A stretch of DNA of 57,239 nucleotides from NCBI GenBank assembly GCA_020848075.1, contig JADLAV010000017.1, positions 1 through 57,239 of the forward strand. Reading direction: 5' to 3'. A program made the position numbers and the translations under genes. Below are positions 9,357-20,996 of this stretch, piece by piece. The DNA comes from Burkholderiales bacterium. GTDB taxonomy: Bacteria; Pseudomonadota; Gammaproteobacteria; Burkholderiales; SG8-39. Every line of letters starts with the position of its first letter. The stretch's first letter is position 1. Below the pieces are notes generated by a model, which had not been told where the DNA came from, did not search any database, and saw only the letters and a program-made list of their open reading frames with translations.

Positions 9357-11138
9357 CTAGGCGGCCCGCGCCGTCGCGAGCGCGGCCGCCCGTCCGGCTG
9401 GATGACGGTGGCAGAAGCGGATCGACTCCGGGTACGGGAAGAAGTCCTCGACGTAGCCGCTCGCGATCTTGCGCTGCGTCGCCTGCCAGAACTCGGGCGC
9501 GAGCAGATCGGCGTGGTACTTCATGAACGCGGCGCGCACCTTGGGGTTGGTGAGCAGGAAGGGGCCGAACTCCTCGGGAAACACGTCGTTCCTCGCAACC
9601 GGGTACCAGACTTCCCCCGACATCTCCAGCTCGGGGGTCGGCGCCTCCGGGATGCGCCGGAAGTTGCAGTTCGTGAGGTACTCGATCTCGTCGTAGTCGT
9701 AGAAGACGACTCGTCCGATCCGCGTCACGCCGAAGTTCTTCATCAGCATGTCGCCCGGAAAGATGTTGGCGTAGGCGAGCTCGCGGATCGCGAGGCCGTA
9801 GTCGCGCACGGTCGCCTCGATCTGCGCGTCCGTCGCCTCGTCGAGGTAGATGTTGAGCGGCGTCATGCGGCGCTCGATATACAGATGCCGGACGACGATC
9901 TGGGTTTCGTCCTCCTCGAGGATCGACGCGCAGGCGTGCCGCAGTTCGGCGAGCAGCGCCTCGCTCAGGCGGGCCTTGGGCAGCGCGACATCCGAGAATT
10001 CGAGCGTGTCGGCCATGCGTCCGACCCGGTCGTGCTGCTTCACGAGCAGGTACTTCGCCTTCACCGCCTCGCGGTCGGTCTCCTTCGGCGGCGCGATCTC
10101 GTCCCGGATCACTTTGAACACGTACGGAAACGACGGCAGCGTGAACACCAGCATCACCAGCCCCGGAATGCCGGGGGCGACGATGAACTCGTCCTCGGAG
10201 TGGCGCAGGTGGTGCGCGAGTTCGCGGTAGAACATCGTCTTGCCCTGCTTGCCGAGCCCGAGCATCGTGTAGAGCTCCCCCGCGGGCTTGCGCGGCATCA
10301 GGCCGCGCAGGAACTGGACGTAGGCCGAAGGCACCTCCATGTCGACCATGAAGTAGGCCCGGTTCAGGCTGAACCCCACGCGGATGTCGCGCGGATCGAG
10401 CAGGACGGTATCGACATAGAGCCGCGCGTTCGCGTCGTGCAGGACCGGCAGGACGAAGGGATGCTCCTGGTCGCCGTTCACGATCTTGCCGCACACGTAC
10501 GCGGCCTTGTTCCGGTAGAAGGCAGCGCGCAGCACCCGGATGTGGCAGTCCGGATTGGGCCCGCCGCCGCCCAGCAGACCGGCGACGTCTTCGGCGACGT
10601 AGCCGACGTCGCGCTCGAGATCGGCGAACGGGCAGCGCCACTCATGGTCAGTCAGGATCTGCGCGAGCGCCGCGCGCCATCCGTGCCGGAGCGGATAGTA
10701 AGTCTGGTAGGTGGGCGGATCGGACTCGAGATATTCGGTGGACACCGCCGGACGGAAGAAGATGAAGTCGTTGTGGAAGTACGTCCGGTGCATGATCTTG
10801 CAGAAGACCGAGTTGAAGAACGTCTCGGCGAGCTCGGGCTGCTTGTGGTTGGTGAGCAGGCCGATATAAAGCAGCTTCGCCTGCTGCCACGTGTGCTCGT
10901 CGAGCAGGTCGGCCCGGAACTCGTCGCGCAGCCGCTGCACGGCCTCGCGCACGCGCTGGTCGTAGAACGCGATGCGCTCGCGCACCGCGCGCTGCTGGCC
11001 GAGCCAGTCGCCCGCCTCGAATCGGCCTTTCGCCTCCGCGCTCGACTGGCGGAACAGGCGGTAGTGCTTGTCGAAGCCGTCGCGGAGCGCCTCCGCGATC
11101 GCCGCGGCGACCGGGTTCTCGCCTTTGGGAAAGTTCAT
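9357..11138 (-). CDS. aceK: Isocitrate dehydrogenase kinase/phosphatase
   Basis: AceK phosphorylates and dephosphorylates isocitrate dehydrogenase, setting the split of carbon between the TCA cycle and the glyoxylate bypass. The 593-residue protein has the regulatory N-terminal half and the kinase domain, including the ATP-binding region around [16 protein letters not shown] and the catalytic segment [42 protein letters not shown]. It is divergent from icd, whose product carries the target serine. No glyoxylate bypass genes (aceA, aceB) are in the window. Confidence 0.96.
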   Translation of the reverse strand: MNFPKGENPVAAAIAEALRDGFDKHYRLFRQSSAEAKGRFEAGDWLGQQRAVRERIAFYDQRVREAVQRLRDEFRADLLDEHTWQQAKLLYIGLLTNHKQPELAETFFNSVFCKIMHRTYFHNDFIFFRPAVSTEYLESDPPTYQTYYPLRHGWRAALAQILTDHEWRCPFADLERDVGYVAEDVAGLLGGGGPNPDCHIRVLRAAFYRNKAAYVCGKIVNGDQEHPFVLPVLHDANARLYVDTVLLDPRDIRVGFSLNRAYFMVDMEVPSAYVQFLRGLMPRKPAGELYTMLGLGKQGKTMFYRELAHHLRHSEDEFIVAPGIPGLVMLVFTLPSFPYVFKVIRDEIAPPKETDREAVKAKYLLVKQHDRVGRMADTLEFSDVALPKARLSEALLAELRHACASILEEDETQIVVRHLYIERRMTPLNIYLDEATDAQIEATVRDYGLAIRELAYANIFPGDMLMKNFGVTRIGRVVFYDYDEIEYLTNCNFRRIPEAPTPELEMSGEVWYPVARNDVFPEEFGPFLLTNPKVRAAFMKYHADLLAPEFWQATQRKIASGYVEDFFPYPESIRFCHRHPAGRAAALATARAA

Positions 11139-11344
11139 CGTCCGGACCGGTGCGTCGTCAACGGGTTCGCATTACGCGGTGCGCGAGCAGGCAGCCAAAG
11201 GCGCCAAGAATAGCCGAAAAAGGGCCGCCCCCCGCAGCGTGGACGCCGCGCGCGGCGGAGCGCGTGCATGCGCCCTCGCAGATGCAAGGAAGGGGCGAGA
11301 TGGCGCATAATTCGCGCCTATCGCGGCGAAAAAACGGAGCGGCC

Positions 11345-12595
11345 ATGGCAACGACTGTCTCGCGCATCAAGGTTCCCCAAGGCGGCAGCAAGATCGTTTC
11401 GGGCAAGCCGATGCCCGACAATCCCATCATTCCGTACATCGAGGGCGACGGCACCGGCGTGGACATCACGCCGGTCATGATCAAGGTGGTCGATGCCGCC
11501 GTGCGGAAGGCCTACGGCGGCAAGCGCAAGATCCACTGGATGGAGGTCTTCGCCGGCGAGAAGTCCACCCGGCTGTACGGCGGCGACGTCTGGCTGCCCG
11601 AGGAGACGCTCGCGGCGGTCAAGGAGTACTCGGTGTCCATCAAGGGCCCGCTCACGACGCCCGTCGGCGGCGGCATCCGTTCCCTGAACGTCGCGCTGCG
11701 CCAGGAGCTCGACCTCTACGTGTGCCTGCGCCCGGTGCGCTACTTCCGCGGCGTCCCCTCCCCCCTGAAAGAGCCCGAGAAGACCGACATGGTGATCTTC
11801 CGCGAGAACTCGGAGGACATCTACGCCGGCATCGAGTGGGCGGCCAAGACCGACGCGGCGAAGAAGGTCATCAAGTTCCTGCGCGAGGAGATGGGGGTCA
11901 AGAAGATCCGCTTCCCCGAGAGCTCGGCGATCGGCATCAAGCCGGTCTCGATCGAGGGGTCCGAGCGGCTGATCCGCAAGGCGTTCGAGTACGCGATCGA
12001 CAACGACCGCAAGTCGGTGACGCTCGTGCACAAGGGCAACATTCAGAAGTTCACCGAGGGCGGATTCCGCGACTGGGGCTATGCGCTGGCAGCGCGCGAG
12101 TTCGGCGCGAAGCCGCTCGACGGCGGGCCCTGGTGCGTGATGAAGAACCCGAAGACGGGCCGCGAGATCACGGTGAAGGACGTCATCACCGACGCCTTCC
12201 TGCAGCAGATCCTGCTGCGGCCGGCCGAGTACGACGTGATCGCGACCTTGAACCTGAACGGCGACTACGTGTCGGACGCCCTCGCGGCGCAGGTGGGCGG
12301 CATCGGCATCGCCCCGGGTGCGAATCTCTCCGACACGGTGGCCAACTTCGAGGCGACGCACGGCACCGCGCCGAAGTACGCCGGGCAGGACAAGGTGAAC
12401 CCGGGATCGCTGATCCTCTCGGCGGAGATGATGCTGCGGCACATGGGCTGGCGGGAGGCGGCCGACCTCATCATCCGCGCGATGGAGGACACCATCTCCG
12501 CCAAGGTCGTCACTTACGATTTCGCGCGCCTGATGACCGGTGCGACCGAGGTCTCCTGCTCCGGCTTCGGCAACGCGATGATCGAGCGGATGTAG
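11345..12595 (+). CDS. icd: NADP-dependent isocitrate dehydrogenase
   Basis: This TCA-cycle enzyme oxidises isocitrate to 2-oxoglutarate. Ser113, in [17 protein letters not shown], is at the same number as the AceK phosphorylation site of Escherichia coli. The family signature [19 protein letters not shown] is intact. The ATG at 11345 is chosen from the conserved [12 protein letters not shown]-like N-terminus, with GGAG upstream; the reading frame stays open well before it. The product has 416 residues. Confidence 0.97.
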   Translation: MATTVSRIKVPQGGSKIVSGKPMPDNPIIPYIEGDGTGVDITPVMIKVVDAAVRKAYGGKRKIHWMEVFAGEKSTRLYGGDVWLPEETLAAVKEYSVSIKGPLTTPVGGGIRSLNVALRQELDLYVCLRPVRYFRGVPSPLKEPEKTDMVIFRENSEDIYAGIEWAAKTDAAKKVIKFLREEMGVKKIRFPESSAIGIKPVSIEGSERLIRKAFEYAIDNDRKSVTLVHKGNIQKFTEGGFRDWGYALAAREFGAKPLDGGPWCVMKNPKTGREITVKDVITDAFLQQILLRPAEYDVIATLNLNGDYVSDALAAQVGGIGIAPGANLSDTVANFEATHGTAPKYAGQDKVNPGSLILSAEMMLRHMGWREAADLIIRAMEDTISAKVVTYDFARLMTGATEVSCSGFGNAMIERM

Positions 12596-12610
12596 CGCGA
12601 CGCCTGCGCG

Positions 12611-12628
12611 CGGCGGGGTGGTTGGGCC
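12611..12628 (+). repeat. Remnant of the window-end repeat
   Basis: Eighteen bases (CGGCGGGGTG then GTTGGGCC) are identical to the reverse complement of 84-101 in the left-end repeat. They lie just after the icd stop. The hairpin part of the unit is missing, so this is a partial copy. Confidence 0.5.
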
Positions 12629-12755
12629 GCGCTCGTCACCCTGGCGCGTGAGGACGCGCAGCCACTCACGCTTGCGACACTTGGTGACATGCGGAGGGTG
12701 TCAAGGCACGCTGCTCCCGATGGCAGCCGCCCAACGGGTCGAATATATCGAGAAG

Positions 12756-12778
12756 AAGCCCCGCAGGCGCGGGGCTTT
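12756..12778 (-). terminator. Rho-independent terminator of cspA
   Basis: A perfect 9-base stem (AAGCCCCGC with GCGGGGCTT) and an AGGC loop lie about 40 bases past the cspA stop. The minus-strand tail is CTTCTTCTC. It could also stop icd transcripts from the other side. Confidence 0.65.
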
Positions 12779-12818
12779 GGAAGTTCGAGCGCGCAGCGAG
12801 AGCGCTGCCGCGACGGGA

Positions 12819-13025
12819 TCAGCCCGCCGACTGGATGTTCGAGGCTTGCTTGCCCTTCGGGCCCTGGACGATCTCGAAGCTGACCTTCTGGCCTTCCTTC
12901 AGCGTCTTGAACCCCGACATCTGGATTGCAGAGAAATGCGCAAACAGATCCTCGCCACCGTCGTCCGGGGTGATGAACCCGTAGCCTTTCGCGTCATTGA
13001 ACCACTTCACCGTACCCGTTGGCAT
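12819..13025 (-). CDS. cspA: Cold shock-like RNA chaperone
   Basis: This 68-residue single cold-shock domain binds single-stranded nucleic acid. RNP1 (KGYGFI) and RNP2 (DLFAHF) are both intact, and the start [18 protein letters not shown] is typical. The ATG at 13025 follows GGGGAAGGGG. The promoter at 13159-13187 implies a leader of about 125 bases, similar to the long leaders that give cold control in other csp genes. The symbol marks the family; which paralogue it is cannot be told. Confidence 0.95.
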   Translation of the reverse strand: MPTGTVKWFNDAKGYGFITPDDGGEDLFAHFSAIQMSGFKTLKEGQKVSFEIVQGPKGKQASNIQSAG

Positions 13026-13152
13026 AGCCCCTTCCCCGAAAAAATTCACTCCCGTAGGGTCTCCCCCTGCCTATGCCTGTGCTCCAAGACTGCCGCAGAC
13101 CAGCGACGGGAATGATGGCCCGACCCGCCCACCGCTTGAAAGACAAACACAA
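13026..13152 (-). promoter_or_regulatory. Probable long 5' leader of cspA
   Basis: This is the predicted untranslated leader between the promoter start (about 13152) and the cspA ATG. There is no ORF in it. It contains several short GC palindromes and an A/T-rich stretch just before the ribosome binding site. Temperature control is inferred by analogy only. Confidence 0.4.
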
Positions 13153-13158
13153 GCGGGC

Positions 13159-13187
13159 GTTTTACGCGCTTCCGGAAATGCCGTCAA
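13159..13187 (-). promoter_or_regulatory. Sigma-70-type promoter of cspA
   Basis: On the minus strand, TTGACG (13182-13187) and TAAAAC (13159-13164) have a 17-base spacer. Confidence 0.6.
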
Positions 13188-13339
13188 GTGCCGGGAAACG
13201 CCCAACCCTCTGACGCAACAGGCGTTCTCGGCCTCGGACGCATTGCGCGCGCCGCGAAGTCTGGCTACGATTGGGTGGATGCCGATTCCTGCGACGCCCG
13301 ACGCCGGTGAATTTCACCGCCGCTTGACGGTCATTGGAT

Positions 13340-13368
13340 TTGACGGGCTTTCCGTTCGGCATTAGTGT
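13340..13368 (+). promoter_or_regulatory. Candidate promoter of clpS-clpA
   Basis: TTGACG (13340-13345) and TAGTGT (13363-13368) are 17 bases apart and end about 18 bases before the clpS ATG, leaving a very short leader. The whole 360-base gap between cspA and clpS holds only these divergent promoters and the cspA leader. Confidence 0.4.
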
Positions 13369-13385
13369 GGGTCGGTAGATGGGGT

Positions 13386-13694
13386 ATGGCAACTCGGACG
13401 CGCGAAGGGACGGTTCTTGAGCCGAAGAAGACCAAGCTCAAGCCGCCGCCCCTCTTCAAGGTGATCCTGCTGAACGACGACTACACCCCCATGGAATTCG
13501 TGGTCGTCGTGCTGCAGTCGTTCTTCGCGATGAGCCGCGAGAAGGCCACGCAGGTCATGCTCAAGGTCCACCGCGAGGGCATGGGCGTCTGCGGCGTGTA
13601 CCCCCGGGACATCGCCACGACGAAGGTCGAGCAAGTGACTGCCTACGCTCGCAAGCACCAGCATCCGCTGCAGTGCGTGATGGAGGAAACATAG
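13386..13694 (+). CDS. clpS: ATP-dependent Clp protease adaptor ClpS
   Basis: ClpS delivers N-degron substrates to ClpAP. The 102-residue protein has a disordered N-terminus and the conserved core [20 protein letters not shown] with the DDYT hinge, then the helix with [13 protein letters not shown]. The ATG at 13386 fits the usual length. It ends 2 bases before clpA and so forms an operon with its partner. Confidence 0.96.
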   Translation: MATRTREGTVLEPKKTKLKPPPLFKVILLNDDYTPMEFVVVVLQSFFAMSREKATQVMLKVHREGMGVCGVYPRDIATTKVEQVTAYARKHQHPLQCVMEET

Positions 13695-13696
13695 CA

Positions 13697-15991
<2,295 letters not shown>

Positions 15992-16011
15992 CCGGGCAGC
16001 GCTTGCGCCGC

Positions 16012-16038
16012 AAAGGGCCGCGCACTGCGCGGCCCTTT
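16012..16038 (+). terminator. Rho-independent terminator of clpA
   Basis: A long GC-rich stem (AAAGGGCCGCG pairing with CGCGGCCCTTT) begins about 20 bases after the clpA stop and is followed by GCTTTC. Confidence 0.65.
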
Positions 16039-16170
16039 GCTTTCAGGAGGCTGACAGCGCGGGGGCGTGCGCGTTTAGCGTGATCCCGCCTACTTGACAC
16101 CCACCGTTTGGCGATGCCACGCTCGGCAGCGGCGGCGCGATTCCGCGCCTTCCAATCCAAGGGGGGATGC

Positions 16171-16485
16171 ATGATACGCAATGCGTTTTTTGTCGCAGCG
16201 CTCGCCGCGCTTCCGGCGATCGCCGCGGCCCAGGGAGGCAATCCGACGCTCGGCCGCGACCTCGCGGCCGGATGCACCCACTGCCACGGCACCAACGGCG
16301 TGAGCGCCGGCGTGACCGAGTCGCTGGCGGGCCGGCCGCAGGGGCAGATCGTCTCGACCTTGAAGCACTTCCGCGAGGGCACGAAGCCGGCGACGATCAT
16401 GCACCAGATCTCGAAGGGTTACACCGACGAACAGATCGCGGCGATCGCGGCGTTTTTCGCCGCGCAGCCGCCGGCCGGAAAATAG
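16171..16485 (+). CDS. Monoheme class I cytochrome c, probable flavocytochrome c heme subunit
   Basis: This 104-residue protein has a signal peptide (MIRNAFFVAALAALPAIAAA), one heme site CTHCH, and a distal-ligand Met candidate in TIMHQISKGYTDEQIAAIAAFFA, the c553 fold pattern. It lies 10 bases upstream of the flavoprotein gene, so it is most likely the electron acceptor of that enzyme in the periplasm. A single heme is unlike the diheme subunit of Allochromatium but is found in other flavocytochromes c. The ATG at 16171 follows a G-rich ribosome binding site. Confidence 0.85.
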   Translation: MIRNAFFVAALAALPAIAAAQGGNPTLGRDLAAGCTHCHGTNGVSAGVTESLAGRPQGQIVSTLKHFREGTKPATIMHQISKGYTDEQIAAIAAFFAAQPPAGK

Positions 16486-16495
16486 GGAGCGCGCC

Positions 16496-17785
16496 ATGAC
16501 ACGCAGCATCAATCGACGCGACTTTATCAAGTTCGTGGGTGCCGGTGCAGCGGCCACCCTCGCCGGCTGCGCCACCGAGCCCGGGGCGCCTTCGGGGCAG
16601 GCCGGGCGGGTGGTCGTCATCGGCGGCGGCTTCGGCGGCGCGACCGCAGCCAAGTACATCCGCATGTGGAGCGGCGGCGCGATTCCGGTGGTCCTCATCG
16701 AGCGCGAGCAGAAATTCGTCTCCTGTCCGCTGTCCAACCTCGTGCTGGCGGGCTCGCGCAGCATCGAGCAGAACACCGTCGGCTACGAGAAGCTGCGCAG
16801 CCACGGCGTGACCGTGCTGCACGGCGAGGTCGCCGCGGTCGATCCGCAGAAGCAGATCGTCAGGTTCAAGGAGCAATACGCGGATCTGCCCTACGACCGG
16901 CTGGTGATCGCGCCGGGCATCGATTTCATGTACGAGGAGCTGCCCGGGCTCAACAATGCCGACGCGCAGAAACAGGTGCTGCACGCCTGGAAGGCGGGCG
17001 AGCAGACCGTGGCCCTGCGCAAGCAGCTCGAGGCGATGCCCGACGGCGGCGTGTTCGTCTTCTCGTTCCCGAAGATGCCATACCGCTGCCCGCCCGGACC
17101 TTACGAGCGCGTGTGCCAGGTCGCCGACTATTTCAAGCGCGCGAAGCCGCGCTCGAAGGTGCTGGTGCTCGACGCGAATCCGGACATCGTCTCCAAGAAA
17201 GGGCTGTTCCTCGCGGCCTGGAACGACTTGTACAAGGGCATCATCGAGTACCGGCCGAACCAGGAGGCGAAGGACGTCGATGTTCGGGGCATGACCGTGA
17301 AGACCGAGTTCGACTCGTTCAAGGGCAACGTGCTGAACGTGGTGCCGCCGCAGAAGGCCGGGGCGATCGCCGCGGCGGCCGGCGTCGTCACCGCGAACAA
17401 CCGCTGGTGCGAGGTCAACTGGCTCACGATGGAGTCGGTCAAGGTGCCGAAAATCCACGTGATCGGCGACGCCACGCAGTCGGCGCCTCTCATGCCCAAG
17501 TCGGGGACGATGGCGAACCAGCACGCGAAGATCGCGGCATCGGCGATCGTCGCCATGATGACCGGCACGCCGGTGAACCAGACGCCGGTGATCAACAACA
17601 CCTGCTACAGCTACACCAGCGCGACCGAGGCCATGCACGTGACCTCGATCCACGCGTGGGACCCCGCCCAGAAGACCCTCGTCACGGTGAAGGGCTCGGG
17701 CGGTGTATCACCCGCCCGCAGCACGCTGGAGAAGCAGTTCGCGGACGGCTGGGCCATCAACATCTGGAGCGACTCGCTCGGCTAG
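16496..17785 (+). CDS. fccB: Sulfide dehydrogenase (flavocytochrome c) flavoprotein subunit
   Basis: This FAD protein oxidises sulfide in the periplasm. The N-terminus carries a Tat motif (NRRDFIKF) and a lipobox-like LAGC ending at Cys25. The Rossmann motif VVVIGGGFGGATAAKY follows. Cys77 (VSCPLSN) is in the context of the Cys that binds FAD covalently, and Cys198 (YRCPPGPYER) and Cys370 (NNTCYSY) fit the redox disulfide pair; these assignments are from context, not alignment. The 429 residues are normal. The pair could be called soxEF in a sox context, but no other sox gene is present. A hairpin follows the gene. Confidence 0.9.
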   Translation: MTRSINRRDFIKFVGAGAAATLAGCATEPGAPSGQAGRVVVIGGGFGGATAAKYIRMWSGGAIPVVLIEREQKFVSCPLSNLVLAGSRSIEQNTVGYEKLRSHGVTVLHGEVAAVDPQKQIVRFKEQYADLPYDRLVIAPGIDFMYEELPGLNNADAQKQVLHAWKAGEQTVALRKQLEAMPDGGVFVFSFPKMPYRCPPGPYERVCQVADYFKRAKPRSKVLVLDANPDIVSKKGLFLAAWNDLYKGIIEYRPNQEAKDVDVRGMTVKTEFDSFKGNVLNVVPPQKAGAIAAAAGVVTANNRWCEVNWLTMESVKVPKIHVIGDATQSAPLMPKSGTMANQHAKIAASAIVAMMTGTPVNQTPVINNTCYSYTSATEAMHVTSIHAWDPAQKTLVTVKGSGGVSPARSTLEKQFADGWAINIWSDSLG

Positions 17786-17807
17786 GCCGCGATTCCCGAG
17801 CCGCACG

Positions 17808-17833
17808 AAAGGGGCAGCTCCGGCTGCCCTTTT
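17808..17833. terminator. Terminator between fccB and dut
   Basis: The stem GGGGCAGC/GCTGCCC(T), with a TCCG loop and flanking A and T runs, lies between two convergent genes and can act in both directions. Confidence 0.7.
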
Positions 17834-17851
17834 CTTTGGCGCGGCGGACCG

Positions 17852-18301
17852 CTACCCGTGTCCGGTGCTGCCGAAGCCGCCCGCGCCGCGCTCGCTCGCG
17901 GCGAAGTCCTCCACGACGTTCAGCGCGACCTGGAGCACCGGGACGACGACGAGCTGGGCAATGCGGTCCATCGGATTGAGCGTGTAGACGTCCGCCGAGC
18001 GGTTCCAGACCGACACCATCACTTGCCCCTGGTAGTCCGAGTCGATCAGTCCGACCAGATTGCCGAGCACGATGCCGTGCTTGTGTCCGAGCCCGGAGCG
18101 CGGCAGGACGAGCGCGGCGAGCCCCGGATTCTCGAGATGGATGGCGATGCCCGTCGGCACCAGCTCGGATGCGCCGGGCCGAAGCTCGAGCGGCGCGTCG
18201 ATGCAGGCCCGCAGATCGAGGCCTGCCGCCCCGCGCGTCGCGTATCGGAGCGGCGTCTCGTGCAGCCGCGGGTCGAGGATCCTGACGTCGATGACGTGCA
18301 T
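17852..18301 (-). CDS. dut: dUTP diphosphatase
   Basis: The enzyme hydrolyses dUTP to dUMP, keeping uracil out of DNA. Trimeric dUTPase motifs are present: [42 protein letters not shown] and the C-terminal GAGGFGSTG that closes over the substrate. The ATG at 18301 ([13 protein letters not shown]) gives 149 residues, the normal length. It is downstream of coaBC on the same strand, a common pairing. Confidence 0.96.
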   Translation of the reverse strand: MHVIDVRILDPRLHETPLRYATRGAAGLDLRACIDAPLELRPGASELVPTGIAIHLENPGLAALVLPRSGLGHKHGIVLGNLVGLIDSDYQGQVMVSVWNRSADVYTLNPMDRIAQLVVVPVLQVALNVVEDFAASERGAGGFGSTGHG

Positions 18302-18376
18302 ACGGCGTGAACCGCAGATCGGAAATCGCGCATCGTCGCGGCCCGAGGCTCGCGCGCCCCGAGCCACGATGGCGAT

Positions 18377-19588
18377 TCACGATCCGCGCTGTTCGAGCAT
18401 TCCGGCGATGTGCGAGATGAGCCTGCGGGCGAGGTCGATCTTGGGCGCCCGATCGAGCGGATGCTCGCCGGCGTCGTCGAACAGGACGAGCGCGTTGTCC
18501 TCGCGGCCGAAGGCCTCCTGCGCGAGATTCGCCGCGAGCAGCGGAATGCGCTTCTTCTTGCGCTTCGCCTGCGCGTTCTCGCGCAGGTTCTCGGTCTCCG
18601 CGGCAAAGCCCACACAGAACGGCGGCGACGGCAGCGCCGCGACAGCGGCCAGGATGTCCGGATTCTCGGCAAGCTCGATCTTCGGCGGCCCGGCTTCCTT
18701 CTTCAGCTTGATGGATTTCGGAGCCACCACCCGGTAGTCCGACACCGCCGCCACCGCGATGAACACGTCGGCCGCCGGCACGAGCGCGAGCACGGCGTCG
18801 TGCATCTCGCGCGCCGTGACGACGTCCCGGCGCGCGACGCCGGGCGGCGCCGGCAGCATCGTGGGGCCGGCCACCAAGGTCACCTTCGCCCCGGCCTCCG
18901 CCGCGGCCTGCGCGACGGCGAACCCCATCTTGCCCGAGCTCAGGTTCGTGATGCCGCGCACGGCGTCGATCGGCTCGAATGTCGGACCCGCGGTGACCAC
19001 GACCGTCTTGCCGGCCAGCCGCTTCGGCCCGGCCAGCGCGACGAGCGCGGCGAAGATCTCGCCGGGCTCGAGCATGCGGCCCATGCCCGTTTCCCCGCAC
19101 GCCTGGTCGCCGGCTACGGGGCCGAGGATCGTGACGCCGTCCGCGCGGAGCGTGGCGGCGTTGCGCTGGGTCGCCGGGTGATCCCACATCTGCCGGTTCA
19201 TCGCCGGCGCGATCGCAAGCGCGCACTCGCGCGCGAGGCACAGCGCGGACAGGAGGTCGTCCGCGAGGCCATGCGCGAGCTTGGATATGAAATCGGCCGT
19301 GGCGGGCGCGACGACGATGACATCGCGGTCCCGCGATAGCTCGATGTGCGCCATGTTGTTCGGCACCGCCGGATCCCACATGTCCGTGTAGACCGTATTG
19401 CCGGAAAGGGCCTGGAGCGTGACCGGCGTGATGAAGCGGCACGCACTGTCGGTCATGACCACGCGCAGGTCGGCGCCGGACCTGACGACGAGCCGCGCGA
19501 GCTCGGCCGCCTTGTAGGCCGCGACCCCGCCGGTGATCCCCAGGAGGACCCGTCTACCGGTCAGACCGGCCGTCGCCGCCGCGTCCAC
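18377..19588 (-). CDS. coaBC: Bifunctional phosphopantothenoylcysteine decarboxylase/synthetase
   Basis: This is a flavoprotein of coenzyme A synthesis. The N-terminal CoaC domain has the [14 protein letters not shown] flavin motif, catalytic His in NNMAHIELS, the PAMNRQMW motif and the Cys of the flap in [13 protein letters not shown]. The C-terminal CoaB domain carries [25 protein letters not shown]. It has 403 residues. The CoaB part uses CTP. Confidence 0.96.
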   Translation of the reverse strand: MDAAATAGLTGRRVLLGITGGVAAYKAAELARLVVRSGADLRVVMTDSACRFITPVTLQALSGNTVYTDMWDPAVPNNMAHIELSRDRDVIVVAPATADFISKLAHGLADDLLSALCLARECALAIAPAMNRQMWDHPATQRNAATLRADGVTILGPVAGDQACGETGMGRMLEPGEIFAALVALAGPKRLAGKTVVVTAGPTFEPIDAVRGITNLSSGKMGFAVAQAAAEAGAKVTLVAGPTMLPAPPGVARRDVVTAREMHDAVLALVPAADVFIAVAAVSDYRVVAPKSIKLKKEAGPPKIELAENPDILAAVAALPSPPFCVGFAAETENLRENAQAKRKKKRIPLLAANLAQEAFGREDNALVLFDDAGEHPLDRAPKIDLARRLISHIAGMLEQRGS

Positions 19589-19671
19589 GCCTTCGCACCT
19601 CTCGCCGTTATATCCGCATGCGGCGCCGTACGCCGCAGGGCCTTGATTCTACGCGAACCTGGAGGGAAACC

Positions 19672-20346
19672 ATGGCAATCGCCCACTGGCCGGCGCACGA
19701 GCGTCCGCGGGAAAAGCTCCTCGCGCGTGGCCCGCGCGCGCTCTCCGACGCCGAGCTGCTCGCCATCTTCCTGCGCACCGGCGTCCGGGGCGCGAGCGCG
19801 GTCGATCTCGGCCGGTCACTGCTGGCGCGCTGCGGCTCGCTCTCCGGGGTGTTCGGCGCCGACCCGCGGATGCTCACCGCGGTGCCCGGCCTCGGCACGG
19901 CGAAGTACGCCCAGCTGCAGGCAGCCTTCGAGCTTGCGCGCCGTGCACTCGGCGAGACCATCGCGGCGCGTGACGCGCTCTGCTCACCAGCCGCAGTACG
20001 CGACTATCTGCGCCTCTCGCTCGCCGGGCGCGACCACGAGGTCTTTCTCGCGGTGCTGCTCGACGCGCAGAATCGCGTCATCGCCGAGGAGGAGCTGTTC
20101 CGCGGCACGCTGACCCAGACCAGCGTGTATCCGCGCGAGGTGGTCAAGTGCGCCCTGCGCCACAACGCCGCGGCGGTGATCTTTGCCCACAATCACCCCT
20201 CCGGCGTAGCCGAGCCGAGCCAGGCGGACTGCACGCTGACCGACACCTTGCGGCGCTCGCTCGCACTCGTCGACGTGAGGGTGCTCGATCACCTCGTCGT
20301 CGGCCGCGAGGCAGTCGCCTCCTTCGCGGAGCGCGGCATGCTGTAG
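19672..20346 (+). CDS. radC: RadC family JAB-domain protein
   Basis: The protein has an N-terminal helix-hairpin-helix-like part ([14 protein letters not shown] and [14 protein letters not shown]) and a C-terminal JAMM metal domain with HNHPSG and a later Asp ([12 protein letters not shown]). The original link to DNA repair was not upheld, so the function is uncertain. The ATG at 19672 follows TGGAGGG and gives 224 residues. It is divergent from coaBC and precedes rpmB, as in many proteobacteria. Confidence 0.93.
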   Translation: MAIAHWPAHERPREKLLARGPRALSDAELLAIFLRTGVRGASAVDLGRSLLARCGSLSGVFGADPRMLTAVPGLGTAKYAQLQAAFELARRALGETIAARDALCSPAAVRDYLRLSLAGRDHEVFLAVLLDAQNRVIAEEELFRGTLTQTSVYPREVVKCALRHNAAAVIFAHNHPSGVAEPSQADCTLTDTLRRSLALVDVRVLDHLVVGREAVASFAERGML

Positions 20347-20385
20347 CGGGGTCACGCCCGGGCGCGAGTCGATCCCGACGACAGC

Positions 20386-20415
20386 TTGATGTGTCCTCAG
20401 TTTCCATCATATAAT
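20386..20415 (+). promoter_or_regulatory. Sigma-70-type promoter of rpmB-rpmG
   Basis: TTGATG (20386-20391) and a perfect TATAAT (20410-20415) are separated by 18 bases, about 35 bases before rpmB. Confidence 0.7.
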
Positions 20416-20450
20416 CATCGGTTTTCGCGAACCGAACCGGAGAAGCCGTC

Positions 20451-20684
20451 ATGGCGCGAGTGTGCCAAGTCACGGGCAAGAAGCCGATCGTTGGGAACAA
20501 CGTCTCCCACGCCAACAACCGGACCAAGCGCCGTTTCCTGCCCAACCTGCAGTACCGCCGCTTCTGGGTCGACTCCGAGAAGCGCTGGGTGCGCCTCCGG
20601 GTATCGAACGCCGGACTCCGCGTGATCGACAAGAAGGGCATCGAGGCTGTGCTGGCCGATCTCCGCGCCCGCGGCGCGATCTGA
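20451..20684 (+). CDS. rpmB: 50S ribosomal protein L28
   Basis: A 77-residue basic ribosomal protein with the usual start [23 protein letters not shown] and the KRRFLPNLQ motif. It is cotranscribed with rpmG, 33 bases downstream, from a strong promoter. Confidence 0.97.
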   Translation: MARVCQVTGKKPIVGNNVSHANNRTKRRFLPNLQYRRFWVDSEKRWVRLRVSNAGLRVIDKKGIEAVLADLRARGAI

Positions 20685-20717
20685 GGCCGAAGAGCGAACA
20701 CGCAGGAAGGAGCGAAC

Positions 20718-20873
20718 ATGCGCGAGAAGATCAAGCTCGAGTCCACGGCCGGCACCGGCCACTTCTACACGACCACGAAGAACAAGCGCACGACGCCGGA
20801 CAAGATCGAGGTCAAGAAATTCGATCCGAAGGCGCGGAAGCACGTCATCTACCGGGAAACCAAGCTGAAGTGA
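20718..20873 (+). CDS. rpmG: 50S ribosomal protein L33
   Basis: A 51-residue protein starting [19 protein letters not shown] and ending [11 protein letters not shown], the full length of the family. It lacks the Cys pairs of zinc-binding L33 paralogues, so it is the zinc-free form. AAGGAG precedes the ATG. Confidence 0.96.
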   Translation: MREKIKLESTAGTGHFYTTTKNKRTTPDKIEVKKFDPKARKHVIYRETKLK

Positions 20874-20890
20874 CCGCGGCGGCAGCCGCG

Positions 20891-20912
20891 GTCATCCCCG
20901 CGCAGGCGGGGA
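20891..20912 (+). repeat. REP-like palindrome, copy A
   Basis: This 22-base palindromic element (GTCATCCCCG then CGCAGGCGGGGA) matches copy B at 45437-45458 in 21 of 22 positions, in inverted orientation. Stem ATCCCCGC/GCGGGGAT with a GCAG loop. The hairpin sits between a CCGCGGC/GCCGCGG hairpin and a terminator. Confidence 0.65.
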
Positions 20913-20928
20913 TCCAGGATCAGTAAGA

Positions 20929-20950
20929 AAGCCCGCCGAATGGCGGGCTT
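20929..20950. terminator. Terminator between rpmG and the desaturase gene
   Basis: A perfect 9-base stem AAGCCCGCC/GGCGGGCTT with a GAAT loop lies between convergent genes. The minus-strand tail is TCTTACTG, the plus-strand tail CCTCGTT. Confidence 0.65.
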
Positions 20951-20996
20951 CCTCGTTCCGGCGGCGGGCCCGAGGCGTCGCCGCGAAACCAGCGGG

